Shown here piece by piece: positions 16,464 to 25,217 of a stretch of 64,000 bases of DNA (position 1 is its first letter; every line of letters begins with the position of its first letter). The translations under genes were made by a program, and so were the position numbers. Under the pieces are notes generated by a model. The model did not search any database. It saw nothing but the letters and a program-made list of their open reading frames with translations, and was not told where the DNA came from. This DNA comes from Burkholderia oklahomensis C6786 (GTDB lineage: Bacteria > Pseudomonadota > Gammaproteobacteria > Burkholderiales > Burkholderiaceae), in assembly GCF_000959365.1 (NCBI RefSeq), contig NZ_CP009556.1, positions 620,001-684,000 of the forward strand, in the 5' to 3' direction.

Positions 16464-17457
16464 GATCAACGTGCCCGGCTCGATCGAGCAGGCCGCCATC
16501 GTCTTGCTGAGCATCGGCGAAGAGCGCGCGGCCGACGTGCTGCGCTGCCTGTCGCGACCCGAATTGCTGAAGATCACGCAGGCGATGTCCGGCATGGGCG
16601 GTGTCAAGGTCGACGCTGTCAAGACGGCGCTACAGCGCTTCTTCGATCAATATCGCGAGCAAAGCGGGATTCACGGCGCGTCGCGGATGTACTTGCAGCG
16701 CGCGCTGGATCTCGCGCTTGGCCACGACATCGCGAACACGGTGCTTAACAGTCTCTACGGCGGCAGCATCCGCTCGAAGATGGCGCGGCTTCAATGGGTA
16801 TCCGCGCGCTGGCTCGCGGATCATATCGTGAACGAGCACGTACGGGTACAGGCGTTGTTCGTCGTGTTCCTGCCGCCTGCGCAGGCATGCGAAGTGATCG
16901 AAGCGCTGCCCGCGGAGACGCGCGACGTGATACTCGTCAACGTCGCGCGGCTCGATGAAGTCGAGCACGCACTGCTCGTCGAGCTCGAGGAGTTGATCGA
17001 GCTCTGCCTGCAGAACTTGGAGCGGCAGGGCGCGAACGTCGAAGGCGTCCGGCAGGCCGCCGAAATCATCAACCGGCTGCCGGGCGATCGGATGCGGATG
17101 CTCGAGCTGCTGCGCGCGCACGATCCCCGCGTGGCGGCCGCGATCGAGACGAGCATGTACAGCTTCGCAGTGCTATCGCGTCAGAGTGACGTCGCGATCA
17201 CACGGATCATCGACGTGGCGCCGCTCGAGCAATGGGCGATCGCGCTCAAGGGCGCCGATCCGGACGTGTTCGCGGCGTTGCAGCGCGCGATGCCGCGTCG
17301 TCAGATTCAGGCGTTTGACGACGTGATCCGCCGCACCGGACCGGTGCCGGTGGCGCGCGTCGAGCAAGTGCGCGCGGACATCATGGCGCAGGTCAAGGGG
17401 CTAGCTGATGCCGGCGAGATCGAATTGCGGCTCGTCGAGGAGGATGTGGTCGCGTGA
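16444..17457 (+). CDS. fliG: flagellar motor switch protein FliG (altered EHPQ motif)
   Basis: 337 residues. The N-terminal FliF-binding domain has GSIEQAAIVLLSIGEERAADVL. The middle domain carries EHVR at residues 131-134 where FliG proteins normally have EHPQ. The C-terminal torque domain has ALKGADPDVFAALQRAMPRR followed by acidic and basic residues (DDVIRRTGPV), matching the charged torque helix that faces MotA. It overlaps fliF by 20 bases and fliH by 4 bases. It converts stator movement into rotation. Confidence 0.94.
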   Translation: METPVAEINVPGSIEQAAIVLLSIGEERAADVLRCLSRPELLKITQAMSGMGGVKVDAVKTALQRFFDQYREQSGIHGASRMYLQRALDLALGHDIANTVLNSLYGGSIRSKMARLQWVSARWLADHIVNEHVRVQALFVVFLPPAQACEVIEALPAETRDVILVNVARLDEVEHALLVELEELIELCLQNLERQGANVEGVRQAAEIINRLPGDRMRMLELLRAHDPRVAAAIETSMYSFAVLSRQSDVAITRIIDVAPLEQWAIALKGADPDVFAALQRAMPRRQIQAFDDVIRRTGPVPVARVEQVRADIMAQVKGLADAGEIELRLVEEDVVA

Positions 17458-18185
17458 GGACATATCTTCCGTACCGGTTTCCGCCGCTGACCGTTGCGTT
17501 GCGACGCGCGGCGTCGCCGCCGCCTGCGTCCGGCGACGCCGACGCGCCGCTGCGCACCGGCTTCGACGAAGGCTTCCGTCAGGGCATGGAGCGCGGTTAT
17601 CACGCCGGGTTCGAGCGCGGCGAAGCCGACGGGCGCGCGCAAGGCCGCGATGCCGGTCGCGACGCAGGAACGCAGGAAGCGTGCGCGGCGGTCGAAGTCC
17701 GGTTCGCCGGGCTTGCGCAGACGATCGACACGATGCTAGAAGGGCTGCATCGCGTGCAGGACGATTATCAGACCGCGCGCCGCACCGAACTGGTGGAACT
17801 CGTCGCCAAGGTCGCGAAGCAAGTGGTCCGGTGCGAGTTGGCGCTGCAGCCCGCTCAACTGCTGTCGCTGATCGACGAAACGCTCGGCGCGATGCCGGCC
17901 GTCGTCGACGCACCGCAGATCTATCTGAATCCCGATGAGCACGCGCGTCTCGCCGAATTGCTGCCCGAGCACGCGCAGCGCTGGACGCTTCTCGCCGATG
18001 CGCGGCTGGAGCCGGGCGAGTGCCGGGTGCGGCTCGGCGACCACGAGGCCGACGCCGGCTGCCGGCATCGGCTCGACGCGTGCGTCGAGCAAGTTCGCGC
18101 ACAGCTGCTCGGCGCGCCTGACGGCGGCGATGCCGCCGGCGCCGCGCCCGCGAGCGAGCCGGACGCATCTGGGAGCGTCGCATGA
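17454..18185 (+). CDS. fliH: flagellar assembly protein FliH (ATPase regulator)
   Basis: 243 residues, GTG start overlapping the fliG stop (GTGA). The N-terminal half has the GxxxG-type repeat of FliH (GFDEGFRQGMERGYHAGFER through GRDAGRDAG). The C-terminal half has the V-type ATPase subunit E-like core (LVELVAKVAKQVVRCELAL, LARLAELLPEHA, and ARLEPGECRVRLG). It binds FliI and FliN and brings the ATPase to the export gate. It overlaps fliI by 4 bases. Confidence 0.9.
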   Translation: MRTYLPYRFPPLTVALRRAASPPPASGDADAPLRTGFDEGFRQGMERGYHAGFERGEADGRAQGRDAGRDAGTQEACAAVEVRFAGLAQTIDTMLEGLHRVQDDYQTARRTELVELVAKVAKQVVRCELALQPAQLLSLIDETLGAMPAVVDAPQIYLNPDEHARLAELLPEHAQRWTLLADARLEPGECRVRLGDHEADAGCRHRLDACVEQVRAQLLGAPDGGDAAGAAPASEPDASGSVA

Positions 18186-19489
18186 TCGCGTCCGCCTTGC
18201 GTAACCTCAAGCTCGGCGCCGTTCCGGTCGCGCGTCTGACGGGACGCCTGACGGGCGTATCCGGTTTGCTGCTGAAGGCGTCCGGCTGCCCGCTGGAGAC
18301 GGGCCGGCGCTGCGTGATCGAATCGTCCGGCGGAGACTGGATCGATGCGCAGGTAGTTGGATTCAACCGTGAGGAATCCTACCTCATGCCGTTCAAGAAA
18401 CCGGTCGGGCTCGTTGCCGGCGCGCAGGTGCTCGCGCGCGATCGGAAAGGCGCGCTGCGCGTCGGCCGCGCGTGGCTCGGACGCGTGATCAACGGGCTCG
18501 GCGAGCCGATCGACGGCCACGGGCCGCTTGGCGGCGACCAGGTGCTGAACGAGAAGCCGGCGGCCGTCAATCCGTTGCGCAAGCGCGCGGTACGCGATGT
18601 CCTCGACGTCGGGGTTCGGGCGATCAACGGTGCGCTGACGCTCGGCAAGGGGCAGCGGGTCGGCCTGATGGCGGGCAGCGGCGTCGGCAAGAGCGTGCTG
18701 CTCGGGATGATGACGCGCGCGACGGCGGCCGACGTGGTGGTGGTCGGCCTCATCGGCGAACGGGGCCGCGAGGTGCGCGAGTTCGTCGAGCATGCGCTAG
18801 GCGACGAAGGGCTGGCGAAGGCCGTGCTCGTGGTGGCGCCGGCCGACGAATCGCCGTTGATGCGTCTGCGGGCGGCGGAGCTGTGCCATGCGATCGCCGC
18901 GCATTACAGGGACGCGGGCAGCGACGTGCTGTTGCTCGTCGATTCGCTGACGCGCTATGCGATGGCGCAGCGGGAAATCGCGCTTTCGCTCGGCGAACCG
19001 CCCGCGACGCGCGGTTATCCGCCGTCGGTGTTCGGCATGTTGCCGCAGCTCGTCGAGACGGCCGGCAATGGCGAGGGGAGCGGCAGCATGAGCGCGATCT
19101 ATACGGTGCTGGCGGAAGGCGACGACCAGAACGATCCGGTCGTCGATACCGCGCGGGCCATTCTCGACGGTCATATCGTGCTGTCGCGCGAACTCGCCGA
19201 GCGCGGCCATTACCCGGCGATCGACGTGACGCGGTCAGTCAGTCGCTGCATGGCGCAGATCGCCGATGCGCGCCACGTCGTGCGCGCAGGACAACTGAAG
19301 GAAATGATCGGACGCCACGAACAGGTGCGCGACCTGATTCCGCTCGGCGGCTACGTACAGGGCGCGGATGCGGCGACCGACCGGGCCGTCGCGATGGCCG
19401 AGCGCATCGACGCGTTCCTGCGCCAGCCGATGCACGAGGCGGCGTCGTTCGACGAGACTTACGCAGCACTGGAGGCATTGATCGGATGA
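18182..19489 (+). CDS. fliI: flagellum-specific export ATPase FliI
   Basis: 435 residues. The Walker A motif is AGSGVGKS at 164-171. The Walker B strand is VLLLVDSLTRYAMAQREIAL. The PROSITE-type F1/FliI signature region is ATRGYPPSVFGMLPQL, and ERGHYPAIDV lies further on. It belongs to the F1-ATPase alpha/beta family and powers unloading of export substrates from chaperones. It overlaps both fliH and fliJ by 4 bases. Confidence 0.97.
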   Translation: MIASALRNLKLGAVPVARLTGRLTGVSGLLLKASGCPLETGRRCVIESSGGDWIDAQVVGFNREESYLMPFKKPVGLVAGAQVLARDRKGALRVGRAWLGRVINGLGEPIDGHGPLGGDQVLNEKPAAVNPLRKRAVRDVLDVGVRAINGALTLGKGQRVGLMAGSGVGKSVLLGMMTRATAADVVVVGLIGERGREVREFVEHALGDEGLAKAVLVVAPADESPLMRLRAAELCHAIAAHYRDAGSDVLLLVDSLTRYAMAQREIALSLGEPPATRGYPPSVFGMLPQLVETAGNGEGSGSMSAIYTVLAEGDDQNDPVVDTARAILDGHIVLSRELAERGHYPAIDVTRSVSRCMAQIADARHVVRAGQLKEMIGRHEQVRDLIPLGGYVQGADAATDRAVAMAERIDAFLRQPMHEAASFDETYAALEALIG

Positions 19490-19926
19490 ACGCGCCCCGC
19501 ATGGTCAAGTGCATCGCCGGGCTCGTGAGCATTCGCGAGGCGGAGGTCGAGAAGCTGACGGCGAGTCTCGCGCGCCAGGAATCCGTGCGCGCCCGCTTTC
19601 ACCGGAATCTGCATGCGATGCAGACGCTGTTCGACGCGGCGGGTGGCGCGCCGGCCCAGGCCGTGCCGCCGACGCTGCTGCACAACCAGGCCGGTTACCG
19701 GCTCGCGATGCTCGACATGATGCAAGCGCACCGGACGGCGTTGCGCGCGCACGAGGAGCACATGCAAGTCGAGCGCCAGTTGCTGGCCGCGACGGCCGCG
19801 CGATGCGAGATGTGGCGGCGCGAGCTGCGCAAGCGCGAGCGCCGTTTGGACGCGGCGCGTGAGCGCGGCGAGCAGCGCTCGCAGGATGAACTGGCTGCGC
19901 AGGCATGGATCAGGTCTCGCGCGTGA
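19486..19926 (+). CDS. fliJ: flagellar export stalk protein FliJ
   Basis: 146 residues from the ATG at 19486, overlapping the fliI stop (ATGA). It is almost wholly charged alpha helix with a long antiparallel coiled-coil pattern (REAEVEKLTASLARQ, RRELRKRERRLDAARERG), rich in Arg and Glu. Identity rests on its place directly after fliI and on the coiled coil, since FliJ sequences are poorly conserved. It couples FliI to FlhA and recycles chaperones. It is the last gene of the fliE operon. Confidence 0.82.
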   Translation: MNAPRMVKCIAGLVSIREAEVEKLTASLARQESVRARFHRNLHAMQTLFDAAGGAPAQAVPPTLLHNQAGYRLAMLDMMQAHRTALRAHEEHMQVERQLLAATAARCEMWRRELRKRERRLDAARERGEQRSQDELAAQAWIRSRA

Positions 19927-19938
19927 AGGGACGAAAAT

Positions 19939-19956
19939 CCGGCGCGCAGGCGCCGG
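19939..19956 (+). terminator. GC-rich hairpin between fliJ and fliD
   Basis: The perfect 7-base stem CCGGCGC / GCGCCGG with a 4-base loop lies 12 bases after the fliJ stop. No T run follows. It may reduce read-through from the fliE operon into the fliD operon. Confidence 0.35.
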
Positions 19957-20008
19957 CCGGGGGCGCGTCGAAGGCGCGCCGATTTTGGGTCGAGAAGGCG
20001 AGTGAATC

Positions 20009-21343
20009 ATGATTGACGTAATAGACGATCCGCGGAAATACGCGAAGACTTACGCAGACGGTTACATCGCTAGAGCGAACGATTTGTTGAAAAAGCAGAT
20101 CGATCGAAACAACGTCTACAGCAAAGGCCTGAAGGCGTTGGACGATGCGTTGAAGGCGTTCCGAAAAGCAAACGAGGAGCTTGTCAAGGGCGGCAGCGTG
20201 ACGCGGAATTCGGTCTGGCTGTCGAACGATGCGATCGCGAAGGCCACCGCGGCGCCGAACGCAAAGCCGGGCGCTTACGATTTCTACGTCAGGCAACTGG
20301 CAACGGCGAATCAGCGCGTGGTGAACCTGCCCGCTTCGATCAAGACAGGGGGCGCGGGCTCGTTCGAGATCACGCTGAATGACGGCACGAAATGCCGCGT
20401 GGACATCGAAGCGCTGGGCAAGGACGGCAAAGAGACCCTGACGCCCGAGGAGCTTGCGCGCGCGATCAACGGAAACCGCGAGCTGGACGGCAAGGTCCGG
20501 GCCGAGGTGGTCAGCGGGAAGCTCGTGTTGACGTCCGCCGAGACCGGCGAGCAAAACGGCTTCACGATCGACGCGTCGGGGCTCAACGATCCCGATCTGA
20601 AGCAGGCGTTCGAAAGCGCGAAGGAAACGAGCAAGGCGCAGGACGCGATCATCCTGCTCGGCGGGGAGAACGGCGTCGAGATCAAGCAGCCGTCGAACGT
20701 ATTGAATTCGATCGAAGGACTGACGATCACGTTCAACAAGACCGGCGCGGTCACGGTGAAGGTCTCCGCCGACAAGGAAGAAACCGTGAAGGGCGTGCGC
20801 GCGTTCGTCGACGCTTACAACGCGTTGATGGACGAGTTCGAGAAACTCACGCGCGCGGGCAATGAGAAAAACAATGAGGCCGGCGGTCCGCTGGAGGCCG
20901 ACGCGGGCGTCCGCGCGCTCATCAGCCAGATCAAGAACACGCTGCGCAAGAGCATGGACGGCGTCCGCCTCCATGAGCTCGGCATCGAAACGGATCGCAA
21001 GGGGCGGCTGAGCATCAACGAAAGCGCGCTCGACAAGGCGATGAAGGACAGCCCCGAAAAGTTCGACAAGTTGTTCGGCAACAAGTCGACGGGACTCGCC
21101 GGCAATTTCGACGCGTTGCTCGATACGTGGCTGGACGCGTCGAAGGGGCAGATGAAGAAGCGCATGGAGTCGGTCGAGCATAACGAGAAGAGGCTCGATG
21201 CGCAAACCGACGATTTGAAGCGTCGCTACGATCAGGTCTATAACCAGTATGTCAAGCAGTTCACCGCGCTGCAGGCGTTGCAGGCGAACCTGAATTCGAC
21301 ATTGAAGCGGCTCGACGATTTGTTCTCGACGAAGAACAACTAA
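20009..21343 (+). CDS. fliD: flagellar filament cap protein FliD (HAP2)
   Basis: 444 residues. The FliD N-terminal domain has YDFYVRQLATANQRVVNLPA, with the body holding FEITLNDGTKCRV, GLTITFNKTGAVTVKVSADK and VRAFVDAYNALMDEFEKLTR. The C-terminal coiled coil has MKKRMESVEHNEKRLDAQ and ends QYVKQFTALQALQANLNSTL. It caps the growing filament and folds flagellin into place. It opens the fliD-S-T-K-L-fliA late operon, which in Flag-2 systems follows the same order (lafB-C-D-E-F-S). Confidence 0.94.
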   Translation: MIDVIDDPRKYAKTYADGYIARANDLLKKQIDRNNVYSKGLKALDDALKAFRKANEELVKGGSVTRNSVWLSNDAIAKATAAPNAKPGAYDFYVRQLATANQRVVNLPASIKTGGAGSFEITLNDGTKCRVDIEALGKDGKETLTPEELARAINGNRELDGKVRAEVVSGKLVLTSAETGEQNGFTIDASGLNDPDLKQAFESAKETSKAQDAIILLGGENGVEIKQPSNVLNSIEGLTITFNKTGAVTVKVSADKEETVKGVRAFVDAYNALMDEFEKLTRAGNEKNNEAGGPLEADAGVRALISQIKNTLRKSMDGVRLHELGIETDRKGRLSINESALDKAMKDSPEKFDKLFGNKSTGLAGNFDALLDTWLDASKGQMKKRMESVEHNEKRLDAQTDDLKRRYDQVYNQYVKQFTALQALQANLNSTLKRLDDLFSTKNN

Positions 21344-21388
21344 CCGCGCTTCGTGTCGCACGAGCGCTTCGTAAAGGACCGATTGAAC

Positions 21389-21775
21389 GTGGAACACGTT
21401 GGATACCGCAGCTATCACGCTGCAAACCTCGAAACGCAGATCGCCAGCGCCTCTCCGGTGCAATTGGTCCTCGTGCTGACCGACGGCCTGCTCGACGAAA
21501 TGGCGCGTGCGCGCGCCCACATCGAGGGCCGCCGGTATGAGGCGAAGGCCGCGAGCATCGACAAGTGCATCGACTTGCTCAACGGCCTGTCGAGTTCGCT
21601 GGACATGGAAGCGGGCGGCGAGGTGGTGGGCAAGCTAGCGGCGCTGTACGACTACTGCGCGCGCCGCCTGAGCCAGGCGAGCGTGGACCTCGACGTCGAG
21701 CCGCTCGACGAGGCGGCACGCCTGATCGGCGTACTGCGCGAAGGATGGCAAGGGGCGCGCGATGGCGGCCGGTAG
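21389..21775 (+). CDS. fliS: flagellin export chaperone FliS
   Basis: 128 residues from the GTG at 21389, ten bases after AAAGGA, which matches the usual FliS start just before YxxxxxE. A GTG at 21353 or a TTG at 21383 in the same frame are alternatives. Family pattern: ASPVQLVLVLTDGLLDEMAR, AKAASIDKCIDLLNGLSSSL, and YDYCARRLSQAS. FliS binds the flagellin C terminus and stops early polymerisation. The end overlaps fliT by 14 bases. Confidence 0.88.
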   Translation: MEHVGYRSYHAANLETQIASASPVQLVLVLTDGLLDEMARARAHIEGRRYEAKAASIDKCIDLLNGLSSSLDMEAGGEVVGKLAALYDYCARRLSQASVDLDVEPLDEAARLIGVLREGWQGARDGGR

Positions 21776-22085
21776 CACGCGCCGCGTAGCGCTGATTGCG
21801 CAGGCCCGCGAGTTGACCCGAATGGTCTCGGCTCGCGATTGGGGGCGTGTCGCTCAGGTGCAAGCGCGCCTGCAGCCGCTGCTGGATGCGTGCCGGCAAG
21901 ACGGCGGATCCGATCGCGGCGAGCGGGAAGCGCTGGCTCATGTCAGACGGGCTTGCGAAGGCGCGATGACGGCGGCCGCCGGCGAGAGCGACGCGCTGGC
22001 GCGGCAGCTCGAAGCGATGCGCGCGCGAAAGGACGGATGGATCGCCTACTCGGTGATCAATGGGCTTGAGGACAACGAAACATGA
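21762..22085 (+). CDS. fliT: FliT-like flagellar chaperone
   Basis: 107 residues, mainly helical with an Arg/Ala-rich pattern and the ending KDGWIAYSVINGLEDNET. Sequence alone is weak evidence. The call rests on size, helical content and the position between fliS and fliK, where FliD chaperones lie (lafD in Flag-2). It overlaps fliS by 14 bases and fliK by 4 bases. Confidence 0.7.
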   Translation: MAAGSTRRVALIAQARELTRMVSARDWGRVAQVQARLQPLLDACRQDGGSDRGEREALAHVRRACEGAMTAAAGESDALARQLEAMRARKDGWIAYSVINGLEDNET

Positions 22086-23242
22086 ACGCAACGAGTATTC
22101 CGTTCGCGGGCCGGGCGGACGCGGGTTCGGGCGAACGCGCCGGCGTGCGCCTGTCATGGACGGAAGGGCCGACGCCGACGCCCGCGGCCGACGGCGCGAG
22201 CGCGGGACAGAACGATACGAAGCCCGCGCGGGACGAATCGAAAGAGCCGGCGCGGCCCGATGCATTCGAGCAACTGATGCAGGCGCTGCACGTCTCGGCG
22301 GAGGTACCCGCGAGCGTCGCGTTGCCTGCCGCGGCGGCGGCGCCCGCGGGCGAGGCGAGCGGGCTTTCCGTAGCGCAGCCGGCTGAGGCGCGTGCCGTAC
22401 CGGCCGAGCCGGGCGTCGCGCCGGCCGGGCTGGCGCTGTCCGCGCGCATCGACGGGCCGTCGTTCGGCGTTCATCCGATGGTCGATCGAACCGCCGTGTC
22501 GTTGGCCGAGCGCCGCCCGGCACAGGCGGCCTCTGGCGGCGCGACGGCCGTGCCGCGCGCGACGGACGGCGGCGATCGCGCGGCCGACTCGCGTGCGCCT
22601 GCCATGCCGGTTTCGCCGGTTGCGCGCGGCTCGGCCGACGAACCGCAACGCGTGCGCGGCGAGCCGCCGTCCGCGCCTCGCGCGGACGCGCGGGCCGGTC
22701 AGGACAAGTCTTCAGCGCTCGGCCAGGAGAAGCCCGCCGCCGGCCTCGCGCAGCCGTCCGGCTTTCCGGCGACGAGCGACTTGAGCGGCGCGTCGGGCGC
22801 GGTGCGGCAAGCGGCGACGCAAAGCGCCGCCGCGCAGTGGGGGACGCAATTGCTGAACTCGCTGGGCGAGCGCGTCAGCGTACAGGTGCGCGACGGCATC
22901 GGCCAGGCCGTGATTCATCTGGAGCCGCAGTCGTTCGGGACCTTGCGTATCGCGATTCGGCACGAGGCGGGTGCGGTGCGGATTCAACTCGTCGCGTCCA
23001 ACGAAGAGATCGCGCGCCAGTTGCAGACCGTGAGCGAAGCGTTGCGCCAGGATCTCGCCGGACGCCACAACGGCGACGTGTCGGTGGTGGTCAGGCACGG
23101 GCAGGGATTCGGTCACGGTGAACGCGAGCCGCAGCGCGAAACGGCGGATGACCGCGACGCACGCCCCGGCATGGCGCTGGCCGAAGCTGACACGGCGGAC
23201 GACGATGCCCGATTCCGGCTGGACGGTCCGGGCGTCGGCTAA
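22082..23242 (+). CDS. fliK: flagellar hook-length control protein FliK
   Basis: 386 residues. A long Ala/Pro/Gly-rich, probably disordered ruler region (1 to about 265) is followed by the conserved Flg_hook domain (GERVSVQVRDGIGQAVIHLE, PQSFGTLRIAIRHEAGAVRI, and IARQLQTVSEALRQDLAG). It measures the hook and triggers the FlhB specificity switch. It overlaps fliT by 4 bases. Confidence 0.9.
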   Translation: MNATSIPFAGRADAGSGERAGVRLSWTEGPTPTPAADGASAGQNDTKPARDESKEPARPDAFEQLMQALHVSAEVPASVALPAAAAAPAGEASGLSVAQPAEARAVPAEPGVAPAGLALSARIDGPSFGVHPMVDRTAVSLAERRPAQAASGGATAVPRATDGGDRAADSRAPAMPVSPVARGSADEPQRVRGEPPSAPRADARAGQDKSSALGQEKPAAGLAQPSGFPATSDLSGASGAVRQAATQSAAAQWGTQLLNSLGERVSVQVRDGIGQAVIHLEPQSFGTLRIAIRHEAGAVRIQLVASNEEIARQLQTVSEALRQDLAGRHNGDVSVVVRHGQGFGHGEREPQRETADDRDARPGMALAEADTADDDARFRLDGPGVG

Positions 23243-23266
23243 CAACAGACGAAGTCGAGTAGATCA

Positions 23267-23740
23267 ATGAGCAAGAAGGCATGGATTTTGACGATGGTGG
23301 GCGTGGCGCTGCTCGTCGCCGTCGCGATAGGCGGCAGCCTGTGGGCGTTCCTCTCGTACGAACCGAAAGCGGCGACGGCAGAGGCATCGCCGCCGCCGCC
23401 GGACCCGTACAAATATGTCGGCACGGAGCGCATCGTCGTGATGCTGAAACAACCGGACGAGTCGGCTTCCGTTGCGCGTGGCGCCGACGTGCATTACGCG
23501 GTGCTGGATATCGTGTTGAAGACCCGGCCCGAGAAAGAAGCGGCCACGCGCGCGCATTTGCTGCTGCTGCGCAGCCTCGTCGTGGAGGCGTTGTCGGGCT
23601 ACACGTTCGATGCGCTGCGGCGTGTAAACGTCGACCAATTGTCCGGGGTGCTGAACAAGAAGTTCGCTGAGTCTTATCGCAGCCGCCGCGCCGAGATGCC
23701 TTTCGAGACGGTGATGATCAGCAAGCTGCTGGCCGAGTGA
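23267..23740 (+). CDS. fliL: flagellar basal-body-associated protein FliL
   Basis: 157 residues. A single N-terminal membrane helix (ILTMVGVALLVAVAIGGSLW) precedes a Pro-rich linker (ASPPPPDPYKY) and a periplasmic FliL domain (YAVLDIVLKTRPE, AHLLLLRSLVVEALSG, LNKKFAESYRSRR). FliL rings the stator and supports torque at load. It starts 24 bases after fliK and ends 4 bases before fliA. Confidence 0.92.
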   Translation: MSKKAWILTMVGVALLVAVAIGGSLWAFLSYEPKAATAEASPPPPDPYKYVGTERIVVMLKQPDESASVARGADVHYAVLDIVLKTRPEKEAATRAHLLLLRSLVVEALSGYTFDALRRVNVDQLSGVLNKKFAESYRSRRAEMPFETVMISKLLAE

Positions 23741-23744
23741 TGCC

Positions 23745-24455
23745 ATGCCGACGCACATCGAGCACGCGACGCCGCCCGCCGCCTATGTCGGGGCGAACGC
23801 GACCGTCGAGCAACGCTGGCTGATCGAATATGCGCCGCTCGTGAAGCGTGTGGCGCGCCAGCTTGGTTCGCAGGCGAACGGGGCGATCGCGCTGGAGGAC
23901 ATGGAGCAGATCGGTCTCATGGGCCTGCTCGAGGCATTGCGCCGCTATGGCTCGCCCGACGAGGCGTTCGCGGGATATGCGGCGTTGCGCGTTCGCGGCG
24001 CGATTCTCGACGAATTGCGACGGCACGATTGGCGGCCGCGCGCGGTGCGCAACGCCGCGCACCGCGCTCGCGATTGCGAGCGGGCGCTGTGTCGCACGCT
24101 CGGGCGCGTACCGACGGCGGGCGAAGTGAGCGCGTCGCTCGGCATCGGCATCGATGAGTATCGCGAAAACGTCATGGCGAACCGGGCGGAAGCGATGGCG
24201 AGCTTCGACGAAATGCTCGACGCCGACTGGCTCGCGCACGACGACAACCCGGAGCGCCAGGTGGTGCTGCGTCGCTGTCTCGAACAGGCGTTGACGAGCC
24301 TCGACGAACGCGAGCAGCGCGTCATTCAGCTGTACTACGAGTTCGACCTGAGCCTGCGCGAAATCGCCGCCGTGCTCGAGCTCACCGAAGCGCGCGTATG
24401 TCAGATCAACAAGGCGGCGCTCAGGAAAATGCGCGCCGCGTTGAGCGACGGCTAG
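23745..24455 (+). CDS. fliA: flagellar sigma factor FliA (sigma-28)
   Basis: 236 residues. Region 2 has LVKRVARQLGSQANGAIALE, then DMEQIGLMGLLEALRRY and RVRGAILDELRRHDWRPRAV, which is strongly diagnostic of FliA. Region 4 has LDEREQRVIQLYYEFDLSLR with the helix-turn-helix IAAVLELTEARVCQINKAAL. It directs late flagellar genes and is held by FlgM, encoded 55 bases downstream. The lateral system therefore has its own sigma/anti-sigma pair. It would be lafS in Flag-2 nomenclature. Confidence 0.95.
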   Translation: MPTHIEHATPPAAYVGANATVEQRWLIEYAPLVKRVARQLGSQANGAIALEDMEQIGLMGLLEALRRYGSPDEAFAGYAALRVRGAILDELRRHDWRPRAVRNAAHRARDCERALCRTLGRVPTAGEVSASLGIGIDEYRENVMANRAEAMASFDEMLDADWLAHDDNPERQVVLRRCLEQALTSLDEREQRVIQLYYEFDLSLREIAAVLELTEARVCQINKAALRKMRAALSDG

Positions 24456-24510
24456 GCGCGCACCGGCGTCGCACGATTCGATTCGGCATCGATTTTTTAG
24501 AGAAGCAGAC

Positions 24511-24795
24511 ATGAGACTGTCAGGTACGAAAAGCCGCACGCAGGTCCAGCGAGTCGGCGGCGCGGCCGCGTCCGGCGCGCCGAAGGGCGTGGCGCCCGCA
24601 CCGCCCGTCGAACGTCGGGGCGAGCCGGGCGAGGCCGCGGCGCTCGTCGCGGCGCGAACCGCGCTGCGAGCCATGTCCGATTTCGACGACGCACGCGTCG
24701 CGGAATTGCGCGCGGCGCTGCACGCGGGACACATTCCGTTCGACGCCGCGAAACTCGCTGGCCTGATCGAGCAATTTCACGGAGCGAAGCGATGA
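24511..24795 (+). CDS. flgM: anti-sigma-28 factor FlgM
   Basis: 94 residues. A disordered, basic, Ala/Gly/Pro-rich N terminus is followed by C-terminal helices of FlgM type (AALVAARTALRAMSDFDDAR, VAELRAALHAGHIPFDAAKL, AGLIEQF). It binds FliA until exported through the completed hook. It follows fliA by 55 bases and overlaps flgN by 4 bases (ATGA), a coupling of regulator and chaperone seen in many systems. Confidence 0.88.
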   Translation: MRLSGTKSRTQVQRVGGAAASGAPKGVAPAPPVERRGEPGEAAALVAARTALRAMSDFDDARVAELRAALHAGHIPFDAAKLAGLIEQFHGAKR

Positions 24796-25217
24796 AACGG
24801 AAGGAAGCGTTCGCGCAGCTGTTCAGTGGCATCGAGCGGGACCTCGGCCGCTACCGGCAACTGCACGGCCTGCTGAATCAGCAGTTCGCCGCGGCGCTGC
24901 GGCGCGACAGTTCGGCGCTCGCGGCGACCGGTCACGCGATCGTCGCACTGGCCGACGCGCTGATCGACAACCACAGGGCGCGCGGCCGCTGCGCGCGCGC
25001 GCTGACGGAGCCGGCGGAGCCGAAATCGATGGCGGACGTCTGCGCCGTATTGCCGGCCGCGCCGTGCGACGCGCTGGCGCGTGAGTGGACGAAGCTGGAA
25101 ACGCTCGTGACCGAATGCAAGCGGCTCAACCAGCGCAACGCGAGCTTGCTGATGTCGCAATTCGAGATTGTGCAGCGTGTGCTGTACGGCGAGGTCGATA
25201 CCTATGTTCAAACTTGA
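24792..25217 (+). CDS. flgN: FlgN-like chaperone for hook-associated proteins
   Basis: 141 residues, helical, with the FlgN pattern (IERDLGRYRQLHGLLNQQFA, ATGHAIVALADALIDNHRAR, LETLVTECKRLNQRNASLLM). It would escort FlgK and FlgL to the export gate. It overlaps flgM by 4 bases, and its last 14 bases overlap the downstream muramidase gene. Confidence 0.84.
   Translation: MKRKEAFAQLFSGIERDLGRYRQLHGLLNQQFAAALRRDSSALAATGHAIVALADALIDNHRARGRCARALTEPAEPKSMADVCAVLPAAPCDALAREWTKLETLVTECKRLNQRNASLLMSQFEIVQRVLYGEVDTYVQT

Noticed and set aside
19910..21520. Open frame of about 536 codons antisense to fliD
   Set aside because: Antisense shadow of a well-supported fliD gene; no family motif and no ribosome site.
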